Shown: positions 27,583 to 36,253 of the stretch, piece by piece
How the letters are laid out: every line of letters starts with the position of its first letter
Position numbering within the stretch: position 1 is the first letter of the stretch
NCBI GenBank assembly: GCA_017472305.1
Contig: JAFUQP010000028.1
Location: 1 to 64,000, forward strand
DNA length: 64,000 nt
Direction of reading: 5' to 3'
Source of the DNA: Clostridia bacterium
GTDB lineage: Bacteria > Bacillota > Clostridia > Oscillospirales > CAG-272
The notes under the pieces: model-generated
Told to the model about the DNA's origin: nothing
Seen by the model: only the letters and a program-made list of their open reading frames with translations
Database searches by the model: none
Translations under genes and position numbers: made by a program

Positions 27583-27611
27583 TTGACAACCTCTATTTAA
27601 AGTGATATAAT
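27583..27611 (+). promoter_or_regulatory. Promoter of the hairpin RNA upstream of the LRR gene
   Basis: TTGACA (27583-27588), 17 bp, TATAAT (27606-27611). The start of transcription should fall at about 27617, the foot of a long hairpin. Confidence 0.85.
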
Positions 27612-27614
27612 TAA

Positions 27615-27766
27615 GTTGCGACACAACTTAATATTTTTACACACAAGGGTGTACTATACCATTTTAGTACTTCTGTCTTTTTCTATACCTTGTGTGTAAA
27701 AAAGTTGTGTCGCAGCAAAGTGAAGTACTTTTATGGAGTGCGCTCGCTTTGCGGGCGCATTTTTTT
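27615..27766 (+). ncRNA. Candidate small RNA or attenuated leader with long hairpin
   Basis: An unbroken promoter-hairpin-terminator unit of about 150 nt. The arms at 27615-27648 and 27688-27716 pair over about 22 bp around a small bulge (GCGACACAAC with GTTGTGTCGC, and CACACAAGG with CCTTGTGTG). The 39-nt loop carries AGTACTTC (27666-27673), complementary to GAAGTACT (27722-27729) 3' of the hairpin, so a pseudoknot or switch is possible. A terminator follows at 27739-27766. The LRR lipoprotein gene starts 38 bases later without another clear promoter, so it may be a leader controlled by attenuation. Confidence 0.6.
27739..27766 (+). terminator. Terminator of the hairpin RNA
   Basis: 9-bp stem TGCGCTCGC with GCGGGCGCA around TTT, then seven T. 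Confidence 0.88.
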
Positions 27767-27803
27767 ATTGGTAAGCTTTTTTATATTATCAAAGGAGAGA
27801 AAA

Positions 27804-30437
27804 ATGAAAAGACTTTTGACTTCAATCATTCTGACACTTTGCCTCGCGCTTTCGCTGTTCGCCTGTGACGGCGGCAATTCCGGCGGCGGAAATCCGGGCG
27901 GTGGCAATGCCGGCGACGGCGGCTATGTCGGTGACGGCGGCGACAGCGGAAAGGGCGATTATTATCCCGGCGGTGATATGGGTGATGACGGCTTTGACCC
28001 CGAAGGCGACGGGCACTACCACTCAATGGTTTACCACCCCTCAAATTACACGGGCTGTGCTGACGTGAGCCCCGAATACTGGCACTGCAGCTCCTGCGGA
28101 AAGGATTACTTTGACCCCGACGGATACGACGAGATTCCCGACCCCTCAATTCTCGACGTAGACCATATATACGGCGAATGGATTTCCGAGGTTCCTGCCG
28201 ACTGTACAAACGAGGGCACGGTTGCTCACTACTGCTGCCAAAGGTGCGGCAAATACTTCGACTCGTCAAAGAATGAGCTTGACTCTACCGTTATAGCAGC
28301 AGGCCACGAGTACGGCGAATGGATTGAGGAGAAGGCGGCAACCTGCGAGAGCGACGGCAATGTCGGTCACTACCACTGTGAAAGATGCGATTATAACTTC
28401 GACAGTGACAAGAGATTTATCTCGAAGGTCATAATCCCCGCGTCCCACAGCCTTGGCAACTGGATTGACGAGATTGACAAGAAATGCGACCGCGACGGCG
28501 CGCTCGGTCATTACCACTGCTCGGCTTGCGGCAAGGACTTTGACCGGAATAATAACGAGCTAGCCTCTCTCGTTATACCGGCAAGCCACACCTTCGGAGA
28601 GTGGCTCCCCGAGGTGCCCGCGGTGTGCACCGACGGCTCGATTGCGCACTATCACTGCTCTGCCTGTAACAAGGATTTTGATGAAGAAAAGCTCTTGATT
28701 GAGTCCACCCTTATCAGAGGCTGGCACGACTACGTGGACGGAGCATGCTCAAAATGCGGCGCTCCCGACGGGAACGTGTATACCCTCGCTGAAGGCGGCA
28801 ACGCCTATATAATTTCGGATTACACAGGAAACGATACAAGACTGAAAATTCCCGCAAAGTACAAGGGGCTCCCTGTCGTTGGAATTTGCGAGAACGCCTT
28901 TGACGGCACTTGGTGCTTTTCTAACCTGAGATCAATATTTATCCCCGACAGCATTACGTATATAGAAGAGAGTGCTTTCTATTGCCAAAACTTAGATGAG
29001 GTACATATTGACGACCTTGCGGCTTGGTGCAAAATTTCCTTTGCCAACGAGCGTTCGACCCCTTCCTACATAGCTAGCTCAGGAAACATTTATCTTAACG
29101 GTGAGCTTCTGACGGAGCTGGTTATTCCTACAGAGATTACCGAGATAAAGGATTATACGTTTATTAATACGTCCTTCGATAGCCTTACAATTCACGACGG
29201 TGTAACCGCAATCGGAGTAGCCTCTTTCCGCGAGTGCACCTTCACGAGAGCGACTCTCGGCGAGGGACTTGAAAGTATAGGCGAAAGAGCTTTCTCGCAG
29301 TGCTCCCTTCGCGAAATTACTTTAGGAAACAACGTCACAAGCATCGGAAACAGTGCCTTCTACAACTGCTATAAGCTCTCCAAGGTCACCTTGGGAAATA
29401 ACCTTACGAGCATTGGAGATGAAGCCTTCAGAAGCTGTTATTCCTTACTCTCTATAGAGATACCCGAAAAGGTTGAAAGCGTCGGAAAATCGGCATTCGA
29501 CGATTGCGATTATCTCGTTGAGATAATAAACAAATCAAGCATTCAGATAACGGCAGGTGACACAGACTATGAGCAGGTAATAGAGGTTCATTCGGGCGAA
29601 AGCAAGATTGTGACTGTGGGCGATTACGTGTTCTTCGACGGCGAGAGCGAGAATTACCTCGTATATTATACGGGTGACTCATCAAGCATTACCCTGCCCG
29701 ACGGCTTTGAGGGCGAGGACTACGCAATACACAGCTACGTTTTCCGTAAACGCAGTGTCCAGTCAGTTGATATTCCCGACTGCGTTACCGCAATCGGCAC
29801 GGATGCTTTCTATGAGTGTATTCACCTGAAGAGCCTGACAATTTCCTCGAGTGTAAAGACCGTCGGCAATTCCGCCTTCTACGGATGCACGTGGCTTAAG
29901 TCGGTTGCTCTTTCCGAGGGACTTGAAGCAATAGGAAACGCAGCATTCGGTGAGTGCACGAGTCTTCAGTCAATCGTTATTCCCGACAGCGTAACGAGCA
30001 TCGGTCGCAGCGCATTCTATAGATGCTCGGAACTGTATTCCATCGTAATACCCGACGGCGTTGAAAGCATCGGTGATACGATGTTCTACAAGTGCGAGAG
30101 CCTTAGGAGCGTCGTTATTGGAGAAGGACCTACGAGTATAGGAAAGGATACCTTCTGGTACTGCGAAAACCTTGACTACGTTGTGATACCCAAGAGTGTT
30201 ACAAGCATCGGTGAATCTGCCTTTGAGCTTTGCATAGCTCTTAACGCAGTTTATTACGGTGGCACAGAGGCAGAATGGGGAGAAATTTCTATAAACAACA
30301 TGTTGAATTACAACGAGTACCTCAGAAACGCAAACCGCTATTACTACTCCGAAGAGGAGCCTAGTGTCGAGGGCAACTTCTGGCACCTAGACAATGACGG
30401 CAAGGTTGCAGTTTGGAAAAGCAGCTCCGAAGCTTAA
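27804..30437 (+). CDS. BspA-like leucine-rich-repeat lipoprotein
   Basis: 877 residues. Lipoprotein signal with LALSLFAC, then a Gly/Asp linker. Residues about 75-320 form four or five Cys/His modules (HCSSCGKDYFD, CCQRCGKYFD, HCERCDYNFD, HCSACGKDFD) separated by GEW-containing segments, which look zinc-binding. Residues about 350-830 are LRR_5-type repeats of about 23 residues (ITEIKDYTFINTSFDSLTI, VTSIGNSAFYNC, VTSIGRSAFYRC). A YYGGTEAEW segment near the end is common in this family. Such proteins sit on the outer face of anaerobes and often mediate adhesion. The ATG at 27804 has AAAGGAGAG upstream. It has no promoter of its own apart from that of the hairpin RNA. Confidence 0.88.
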   Translation: MKRLLTSIILTLCLALSLFACDGGNSGGGNPGGGNAGDGGYVGDGGDSGKGDYYPGGDMGDDGFDPEGDGHYHSMVYHPSNYTGCADVSPEYWHCSSCGKDYFDPDGYDEIPDPSILDVDHIYGEWISEVPADCTNEGTVAHYCCQRCGKYFDSSKNELDSTVIAAGHEYGEWIEEKAATCESDGNVGHYHCERCDYNFDSDKRFISKVIIPASHSLGNWIDEIDKKCDRDGALGHYHCSACGKDFDRNNNELASLVIPASHTFGEWLPEVPAVCTDGSIAHYHCSACNKDFDEEKLLIESTLIRGWHDYVDGACSKCGAPDGNVYTLAEGGNAYIISDYTGNDTRLKIPAKYKGLPVVGICENAFDGTWCFSNLRSIFIPDSITYIEESAFYCQNLDEVHIDDLAAWCKISFANERSTPSYIASSGNIYLNGELLTELVIPTEITEIKDYTFINTSFDSLTIHDGVTAIGVASFRECTFTRATLGEGLESIGERAFSQCSLREITLGNNVTSIGNSAFYNCYKLSKVTLGNNLTSIGDEAFRSCYSLLSIEIPEKVESVGKSAFDDCDYLVEIINKSSIQITAGDTDYEQVIEVHSGESKIVTVGDYVFFDGESENYLVYYTGDSSSITLPDGFEGEDYAIHSYVFRKRSVQSVDIPDCVTAIGTDAFYECIHLKSLTISSSVKTVGNSAFYGCTWLKSVALSEGLEAIGNAAFGECTSLQSIVIPDSVTSIGRSAFYRCSELYSIVIPDGVESIGDTMFYKCESLRSVVIGEGPTSIGKDTFWYCENLDYVVIPKSVTSIGESAFELCIALNAVYYGGTEAEWGEISINNMLNYNEYLRNANRYYYSEEEPSVEGNFWHLDNDGKVAVWKSSSEA

Positions 30438-30765
30438 GAGCTTAAGTGCGGCAAGAGTTGATATCGGCGCACCGCTAAATTTTCTCTTTTAGCCCCAAAA
30501 TGTAAATCTTAGTTATGTTTTTCGCGCCGAGGCGAGCTTTTTGCCTCGGCGCGGTTTTCTTCTTTTCGATGGCAAGATTTGCCTTTTAAAAGCATATACA
30601 GGAATATAGTTTGCTACGCGAGGGCTTTAACAGGAGAGAACAAGCGGACGACACCAATCTTGGCACTGCAAAACGCGCAACACATTTTTTTAGCGAATAC
30701 TTGATTTATATGAATATATATGATAAAATATTAAAGTTAGATTATATGCTCACGGGAGATGGAAA
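30438..30765 (+). other. Intergenic region with terminator and weak promoter
   Basis: 328 bp. It holds the terminator at 30523-30560 and a promoter-like pair TTGATT (30701-30706), 17 bp, TAAAAT (30724-30729) for the next gene. I see nothing else in it. Confidence 0.55.
30523..30560 (+). terminator. Terminator after the LRR gene
   Basis: 11-bp perfect stem CGCGCCGAGGC with GCCTCGGCGCG, then a T-rich tail. Confidence 0.92.
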
Positions 30766-32034
30766 ATGTATTACGGCTACAGAATAAGCGACGAAACGGC
30801 AAGAATGGCAGAGGTAGCGGAGCGCGACTGCGCGCCGATTTTCAAGGCTATTGAGGAGAACGCGTTAAGATGCTCGGCAAAGGTGCTGACGGCGTTCCAG
30901 GACTGCCGAGTTTCGACGGCTGACTTTATAGAGATTACGGGCTACGGCTACACCGACTCGGGCAGAGATAAGCTCGAGGAGATTTACGCGAGGGTGTTTG
31001 ATGCCGAGGATGCGCTCGTTCGTCCCCAGATAATGTCGGGCACGCACGCGCTTGCTATCACGCTCGGGGGACTTCTTAAGCACGGTGAAACTCTTCTCTA
31101 CGTGACGGGCAAGCCCTACGACACGCTTCAGAGCGTTATCGGCACTGCGGGAGAGAGCCGCAATTCGCTTATAAAGTGCGGAGTTAAGTATGAGGAGATT
31201 GACCTTGTCGGAAATGATTTTGACCTCGAGGCAATAAAGAAGAGGTGCGCGCGCGGCGATATTCGCGTGGCGGCAATTCAGAGAAGCCGCGGCTACGCGC
31301 AGAGAAAGAGCCTGACTATCGACAAGATTTCAGAGGCTATCAAGGTAATTAAGGACGCGAGCCCCGAAACGCTCGTTATGGTTGACAACTGCTACGGCGA
31401 GTTCACCGAGGACAGAGAGCCTACAGCGGTTGGAGCTGACGTGTTCGTCGGCTCTATGATGAAGAATCTCGGCGCGGGCTTTGCCGTCAGCGGCGGCTAC
31501 TGCGTCGGACGCCGCGAGGTTATTGAGGATATTGCCGAGAGATTTTCCGCGCCCTGCGTTGGCAAGGAGCTTGGCGCGAACTTCAATCAGCTCGCCTCGT
31601 TCTACAAGGGCTTCTTTATGGCTCCCGCCGCCGTTGCTTCGACGCTCAAGTCGATGGTATTTGCGGCAAGAATGCTCGAGCTTGCGGGCTTTTCCGAGAT
31701 TGAACCGCGCTACGACGAGAAGCGCACCGACATAGTACAGACGGTAAACCTTCATTCGGCTGACAAGCTGATAAAGTTCTGCAAGGGTATTCAGATGGGC
31801 TCGCCCGTCGAGGCGTACTGCATTCCCGAGCCCGGGGAAATGCCCGGCTACCCCCACCCCGAGATTATGGCGGCAGGCACCTTTATCACGGGTGCGACAA
31901 ACGAGCTCTCCTGCGACGGACCGCTCACCGAGCCCTACACCGCATATATGCAGGGCGGACTTACCTACGAGTACGGCAAGCTCGGCGTGCTTAAGGCAAT
32001 CGACGAGATGCTTGACAGAGGTATAAACGAATGA
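30766..32034 (+). CDS. Methionine gamma-lyase family PLP enzyme (aluminium-resistance protein family)
   Basis: 422-residue PLP fold-type I protein of the family called methionine gamma-lyase-like or aluminium resistance protein. The PLP lysine is probably Lys233 in FVGSMMKNLGAG; VMVDNCYGEF holds the cofactor-binding Asp; RPQIMSGTHAL, RSRGYAQRKSL and PGYPHPEIMAAGTFI are family blocks. The true substrate in this family is uncertain; cleavage of a sulfur amino acid is assumed by fold. It overlaps the start of thiN by 4 bases (ATGA), so the two genes are translationally coupled. GGGAGATGG before the ATG is the ribosome site. Confidence 0.85.
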   Translation: MYYGYRISDETARMAEVAERDCAPIFKAIEENALRCSAKVLTAFQDCRVSTADFIEITGYGYTDSGRDKLEEIYARVFDAEDALVRPQIMSGTHALAITLGGLLKHGETLLYVTGKPYDTLQSVIGTAGESRNSLIKCGVKYEEIDLVGNDFDLEAIKKRCARGDIRVAAIQRSRGYAQRKSLTIDKISEAIKVIKDASPETLVMVDNCYGEFTEDREPTAVGADVFVGSMMKNLGAGFAVSGGYCVGRREVIEDIAERFSAPCVGKELGANFNQLASFYKGFFMAPAAVASTLKSMVFAARMLELAGFSEIEPRYDEKRTDIVQTVNLHSADKLIKFCKGIQMGSPVEAYCIPEPGEMPGYPHPEIMAAGTFITGATNELSCDGPLTEPYTAYMQGGLTYEYGKLGVLKAIDEMLDRGINE

Positions 32035-32651
32035 GCACCTGCTATATAGTCGGCGCAGGGGAGCTGGCAAGGCTTCCGCACCGCGAGGCGGGCGACCTGA
32101 TTATTGCCGCCGACGGCGGTCTTGACGGGCTTCTTGCCGGCGGTATTCTGCCCGACCTGCTAATCGGGGATATGGACTCAAAATCGCGCGACTTTTCGGG
32201 AGAAACCATAGTCTTTCCCGTGAGGAAGGACGAAACCGACAGCTTCCTTGCCTACCGCGAGGGAGTGAAGAGAGGCTACAGGGATTTTGTACTGCTCGGC
32301 GGTACGGGCGGCAGAGAGGACCACACTTTTGCCAACATTAGTTTACTTTTATACGCAAAAAAGCAGGGTCACTCTGTAAAAATGATTGGCAAGCAGAACT
32401 CCTACTCGGTTATTCTCGACGGCGAGGACGTCTTTTCGGGAGAGGCTCTTTCGCATATTTCGGTCTTTGCGCTCGGCGGTAATGCCGAGGGTGTGACGGT
32501 GTGCGGCGCGGAGTACGAGGCTGAGAATATTACGCTTACACCCGAGTATCCGCTCGGAGCATCTAACCGCTTCCTTGACAAGCCCGTGACTGTTTCGGTA
32601 GAGCGCGGAGCACTTCTTATTATCACCGAAAACACCGCCTCACAAATTTAA
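32031..32651 (+). CDS. thiN: Thiamine pyrophosphokinase
   Basis: 206 residues. Transfers pyrophosphate from ATP to thiamine to make TPP. Family motifs: IIAADGGLDGLL, LLIGDMDSKS, VRKDETDSFLA, LGGTGGREDHTFANI, and the C-terminal beta domain with GASNRF and a final VERGALLIITEN. It starts inside the last codons of the preceding gene. Although it belongs to the same cofactor pathway as thiT, it lies upstream of the TPP riboswitch and so should escape that control. Confidence 0.93.
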   Translation: MSTCYIVGAGELARLPHREAGDLIIAADGGLDGLLAGGILPDLLIGDMDSKSRDFSGETIVFPVRKDETDSFLAYREGVKRGYRDFVLLGGTGGREDHTFANISLLLYAKKQGHSVKMIGKQNSYSVILDGEDVFSGEALSHISVFALGGNAEGVTVCGAEYEAENITLTPEYPLGASNRFLDKPVTVSVERGALLIITENTASQI

Positions 32652-32798
32652 AGCCCAAAGCTTGCAGGCGAGCTCGGGAGAGGCGGCGCGGATTACCGAG
32701 GCTTCACGGAGCTTAGCTTTCCTTTCCGTAAAGCAGCGTAGCTGAGTCGAACGCATTAGCCCTACGACGAAAAATTTCGGCAAATTTTTCTCTACCAC

Positions 32799-32827
32799 TT
32801 GACAAGTGAGAAAAGTTGTGCTAACAT
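32799..32827 (+). promoter_or_regulatory. Promoter of thiT
   Basis: TTGACA (32799-32804), 17 bp, TAACAT (32822-32827) with an upstream TGTGC. Confidence 0.75.
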
Positions 32828-32859
32828 ATTTACGTGACTAAGGTCACTGCCAAACAGAA

Positions 32860-32949
32860 TATATATCAGGGGTGCTTCTTGCTGAGATGGCGCGCGTGCG
32901 CCGAACCCTATAACCTGATACGGATAATGCCGTCGGAGGGAGATTATAA
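32860..32949 (+). promoter_or_regulatory. TPP riboswitch aptamer
   Basis: The thi-box core is unmistakable: CAGGGGTGC (32867-32875), GCTGAGATGG (32881-32890), GAACCCTATAACCTGATACG and GGATAATGCCGTCGGAGGGA. P1 is closed by the TATATC and GATTATA flanks. Binding of TPP should favour the terminator at 32971 and switch off thiT. Confidence 0.97.
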
Positions 32950-32970
32950 GTGTAACTTATGCCATAAGTC

Positions 32971-33010
32971 TACCGCGCGGATGTATATCCTGCGCGGTAA
33001 TTTTTATTTT
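32971..33010 (+). terminator. Intrinsic terminator of the TPP riboswitch
   Basis: Stem TACCGCGC with GCGCGGTA (32971-32978, 32992-32999), then ATTTTTATTTTT. The 32951-32970 segment (AACTTATGCCATAAGTC) may form the alternative structure. Confidence 0.88.
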
Positions 33011-33106
33011 TACACGGGAGTCTTAGGTGTTGTAACGGAGCGACAAAGCAGTATTCAGTCTGCAAGCTCCGAAGAAAAACACAAGACTACCCAATAAGGA
33101 GGACTT

Positions 33107-33925
33107 ATGAAACAGTCAAAAAGCATCAGAATTTTATGCGAGTGCAGCATTATGGTAGCACTCTCCACCGTCCTTAGCGTCCTTAAGCTCTTCGAGATGC
33201 CCTACGGCGGCTCGATTACGCTTGCGTCAATGCTCCCTGTTTGCGTTGTGGCTTACCGCCACGGCTACAAATACGGTCTTGGCACCGCCCTTGTCACGGC
33301 AGTTATTCAAATGCTGCTCGGACTTAAGAATTTCTCGTATTTCACAACTCCCATGTCAATTATCGCGCTCGCGCTCTTTGATTACATACTTGCATTTCTT
33401 GTGTTCGGACTTGCGGGAATGTTCAAGAAGGCGGTCAAAAATCAGAGCGTTGCCCTTCTGTCGGGCGCGGCGGTTGCAAGCGTTTTGCGTTACGTGTGCC
33501 ACGTGATTTCGGGCTGTACCGTGTGGGCAGGACTCTCTATTCCCACCGAGGCTGCACTTCTCTATTCCCTCTCCTACAACGCGACCTATATGGTGCCCGA
33601 AACCATTATTATTGCCCTGACGGCAGGCTATCTCGGCTCCGCCCTCGACTTCAGATTTGATATTCCGAGGCGAATTAAGAGCGAAAAGACCGACAACCTT
33701 TCCTCGGCTGCTCTTATCGGCGCTGGCCTTGTTCTTCTCGGTGCGCTTATTGCCGACACTATTCTCGTTTTCTCGAAGCTGCAGGACTACACCTCGGGCG
33801 AGTTTATGATTCTCGGCCTTTCCGACGTAAATTGGCTCGCTGTCGGTATTACCACCGCAGCAGCACTCCTCGTCGCCGCAGCACTCGTCGTATTCGCAAA
33901 ATACCGCGAGAAAAAATCCGCGTAA
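33107..33925 (+). CDS. thiT: Thiamine ECF transporter substrate-binding subunit
   Basis: 272-residue membrane protein that binds thiamine and works with a shared ECF module (not in the window). Typical ThiT blocks: ECSIMVALSTVLSVLKL, PYGGSITLASMLPV, and RYVCHVISGCTVW with the aromatic thiamine-binding residues; six hydrophobic segments up to about residue 190. It is roughly 80 residues longer than usual ThiT: after FRFDIPRRIKSEK come two further hydrophobic segments (about 200-220 and 245-265). It is controlled by the TPP riboswitch just upstream and ended by a terminator at 33950. Confidence 0.93.
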   Translation: MKQSKSIRILCECSIMVALSTVLSVLKLFEMPYGGSITLASMLPVCVVAYRHGYKYGLGTALVTAVIQMLLGLKNFSYFTTPMSIIALALFDYILAFLVFGLAGMFKKAVKNQSVALLSGAAVASVLRYVCHVISGCTVWAGLSIPTEAALLYSLSYNATYMVPETIIIALTAGYLGSALDFRFDIPRRIKSEKTDNLSSAALIGAGLVLLGALIADTILVFSKLQDYTSGEFMILGLSDVNWLAVGITTAAALLVAAALVVFAKYREKKSA

Positions 33926-33949
33926 GAGTTATTCGAATAAACAAAAGGA

Positions 33950-33997
33950 AATCCGCAATCTCTTAACCCTACGCGCGGGAGAGATTGCGGATTTTTA
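33950..33997. terminator. Terminator after thiT
   Basis: 14-bp perfect stem (33950-33963 with 33980-33993) followed by T-rich sequence. Confidence 0.9.
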
Positions 33998-34010
33998 TTA
34001 ACAAGGAGTT

Positions 34011-34276
34011 GCGGAATTTATGCCGCAAGTCAGTTTGATGAGCAGAAATTTCGCAAGACAAGGCTTCGTCGAGAAGCGCAGGCGACGGTGTAGAAACCTA
34101 CTCCGAGCCGAGCACCGAAGAACGAAACGCAGTATTGCGGAATTTATGCCGCAAATCAGTTTGATGAGCAGAAATTTCGCAAGGCTAGGCAAAGCGAGCG
34201 ACGGAGATGAAGCCGTATTTACATACGGCGATTCGACGGAGTCGAAGCTTTAACAACGCATTGCGGAATTTATGCC
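34011..34276. repeat. Tandem pair of dispersed repeats, 126-bp period
   Basis: GCGGAATTTATGCC occurs at 34011, 34137 and 34263, exactly 126 bp apart. The first two copies continue GCAA-TCAGTTTGATGAGCAG, then AAATTTCGCAAG, and diverge in the middle while keeping the length. The third stops after 14 bp at the pfp stop codon. Core words (GAGCAGAAAT, GTAGAAACCTA) are shared with 4175-4452. Confidence 0.8.
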
Positions 34277-34277
34277 A

Positions 34278-35516
34278 TCAAAGAATAATATGCTCCGGCA
34301 TTCCGTTCACATACTTAATATCTATTTCGCCAATAATTAGCGGCTTAAGATAGTTAAGACCTGCCTCGGTGATGCCGTTTGCTTCTGCGTTTATGTACTC
34401 GTCGGGAACGCCTCTAACAGCGTTTGCTATGGTCGAAATATCACGGTAGCCAAAGGTCACGGAGTACTCCTCGCCCTCTGCTCTGTCTATTGTCGCCATT
34501 ATTCCGGTCTTGCCCTCGGTTGCGTACTTAACTGCCGCACTGCCTACGCCTACCGACTCGTCAATGTCGGTTTTTGAGGCTATGTGAGCCGCCGCGCGCT
34601 GGGGAAGGTTGAGCTCTATCGAGCGAACCTTGCAGCCGAGCTCGTTCTTTACGAGGTCCTCAAGCACCTTTCCTGCACCCGAAAGAGCGACGTGACCAAA
34701 GGCGTCAACCTTTCTGCCGCCAAGTCCCTCGCCAACGTATCTGCCGTCCTCAAACTTAATGCCCTCGGAGATAGCAACGAGAACTGCGGGGTGGTCCTCC
34801 TGAATTCTCTTGATGTCGGCAATGAACCTCTCGGGCGAGAAGCGCTTCTCGGGAAGGTAGATAAGGTCGGGTGCTCTGCCGCCCGATACTGCGGGAAGCG
34901 CCGCCGAGGCGGTAAGCCAGCCTGCATCTCTGCCCATGACCTCAACGATGGTTACAGCCTTCATAGTGTAAACAGAAACGTCGCAAAGCAGCTCCTTCAT
35001 AGTGGTAGCAACGAACTTTGCCGCAGAGCCAAAGCCGGGGGTGTGGTCGGTTGCGGTGAGGTCGTTGTCAACGGTCTTGGGTACACCGACAACCACAAGC
35101 TCGTAGTCGTGCTCCCTTGCAAACTGCGAGAGCTTCGACACGGTGTCCATAGAGTCGTTTCCGCCTATGTAGAAGAAATATCTGATGTCATACTTTTTAA
35201 ATAGCTCTATGAGCTTTTCATAGGTTTCGGGGTCGTCCTTCGGGGACTTCATTTTTTTTCTGCAGGAGCCGAGAGCTGCAGAGGGGGTCTGCTCGAGTAC
35301 GGAAAGCTTTTCTTTATCAGCAAAAGCCTCGAAAAGGTCGATAAGGCGTTCTTCAAGGAAGCCCTCAATTCCGTTTCTCATACCGTAGAGGGTGTTAATG
35401 TAACCCTCGTCCTTTGCGCGGAGCGCGCCCTTGATTACGCCCGATAGGGTTGCGTTGATAGCCGCGGTAGGTCCTCCTGACTGTCCGACAACTGCATTAC
35501 CGTAGAGTTTTTTCAT
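34278..35516 (-). CDS. Pyrophosphate-type 6-phosphofructokinase
   Basis: 412 residues. It phosphorylates fructose 6-phosphate. Motifs: VVGQSGGPTAAINATLSG, YIGGNDSMDT, VPKTVDNDL and MGRDAGW. An Asp in the first loop (GGND rather than GGDG) and the Lys of PKTVDND are the residues that mark PPi-dependent enzymes, so the donor is probably PPi, giving a reversible glycolytic step. The ATG at 35516 follows GGAG at 35523-35526; the frame could begin four codons earlier. It has its own promoter, is convergent with thiT, and has dispersed repeats after its stop. Confidence 0.92.
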   Translation of the reverse strand: MKKLYGNAVVGQSGGPTAAINATLSGVIKGALRAKDEGYINTLYGMRNGIEGFLEERLIDLFEAFADKEKLSVLEQTPSAALGSCRKKMKSPKDDPETYEKLIELFKKYDIRYFFYIGGNDSMDTVSKLSQFAREHDYELVVVGVPKTVDNDLTATDHTPGFGSAAKFVATTMKELLCDVSVYTMKAVTIVEVMGRDAGWLTASAALPAVSGGRAPDLIYLPEKRFSPERFIADIKRIQEDHPAVLVAISEGIKFEDGRYVGEGLGGRKVDAFGHVALSGAGKVLEDLVKNELGCKVRSIELNLPQRAAAHIASKTDIDESVGVGSAAVKYATEGKTGIMATIDRAEGEEYSVTFGYRDISTIANAVRGVPDEYINAEANGITEAGLNYLKPLIIGEIDIKYVNGMPEHIIL

Positions 35517-35548
35517 AATAATCTCCATTTTAGTTTTTTATCAAGTCT

Positions 35549-35577
35549 ATTATACCTTTTATAGAGAGAAAAGTCAA
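35549..35577 (-). promoter_or_regulatory. Promoter of the phosphofructokinase gene
   Basis: Minus strand: TTGACT (35572-35577), 17 bp, TATAAT (35549-35554). Confidence 0.8.
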
Positions 35578-35669
35578 GCGAAAGAGAGAAAAAACAAAAA
35601 CGAAGACGTGGCACCCTCGGCTTAATATCCTTTATAGACGGATAAGGCATCAATAACCTGCATAGGCTT

Positions 35670-36221
35670 TCAGTGTCCGCGTTCAGCAGGAGCATCAAGC
35701 CTCGAAAGGTCGAGCGAGGCAATTGCCTGTCTTAAATAACTCTCCCGATTGAAGCCGTAGTCAAAGAAATATGCGTGCTCGTAAAGGTCGAGCGCAAGTC
35801 TTACGTCGTAATACAAGGGCGCGAAGGGGGTATCCTTATAGGAGAGGATTTGCGGCATACCGCTTCTGTCAAGCGCGAGCACAAGAATATCCCCGTCTGT
35901 CGCGCGCGCACGCTCGAGAAGCTCATAGCAAAGCTTATCCTCCGAGCCGTAATATTTTCGCACGCTCCGAGAGGGCTTTGGCACCTCGGCAAAGGACGAA
36001 AAGTAGAGGTTGTGCAAGAATATGTAAACATTACTTTTCATTACACCTTCTTTTTCGGCTTTTGGGAGAGCTATGCGAGATATCTCACGAAGAGATTTCC
36101 CCTTGATTTGCGGATAGCATTTTTCCTTTAGCGAGTATCCCGCAGAGAGCATTTTCGCGTGCTCTGTGTGCATTTCTATATTTTCCTTCGAGAGAAATTT
36201 TTCCATAGCCTTGCAGCTCAT
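35670..36221 (-). CDS. Divergent Fe/Mn superoxide dismutase-like protein
   Basis: 183 residues, somewhat shorter than normal SOD. The four metal ligands of the family can be placed: a His in MHTEHAKML, the His in FLHNLYF, and Asp and His in LDLYEHAYFFDYG. The normal WEHAY motif has Tyr in place of Trp, and the conserved Gln/His second-sphere region is hard to find, so activity is uncertain. Start at 36221 with AAGGGG about 10 bases upstream; an internal ATG at 36206 has no properly spaced ribosome site. It sits between hslO and pfp, next to the redox-regulated chaperone gene, which suits a role in oxidative stress in an anaerobe. Confidence 0.72.
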   Translation of the reverse strand: MSCKAMEKFLSKENIEMHTEHAKMLSAGYSLKEKCYPQIKGKSLREISRIALPKAEKEGVMKSNVYIFLHNLYFSSFAEVPKPSRSVRKYYGSEDKLCYELLERARATDGDILVLALDRSGMPQILSYKDTPFAPLYYDVRLALDLYEHAYFFDYGFNRESYLRQAIASLDLSRLDAPAERGH

Positions 36222-36253
36222 AACCTGTTATCCCCTTAGTATAATATTACTCT

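Larger units (their letters stand above)
32652..33106 (+). other. Intergenic region: promoter, TPP riboswitch, terminator
   Basis: 455 bp. The first 145 bp are featureless to me. The rest is the promoter (32799-32827), the aptamer and the expression platform, followed by the ribosome site AAGGAGG (33096-33102) of thiT. Confidence 0.8.

Noticed and set aside
27615..27716. Insertion-type MITE.
   Set aside because: No target-site duplication is seen, and a promoter and terminator fit the hairpin exactly, so an RNA element is the simpler reading; not fully excluded.
32652..32798. tRNA-like or further riboswitch sequence after thiN.
   Set aside because: No cloverleaf, no TTCGA loop in the right place, and no clear helices.
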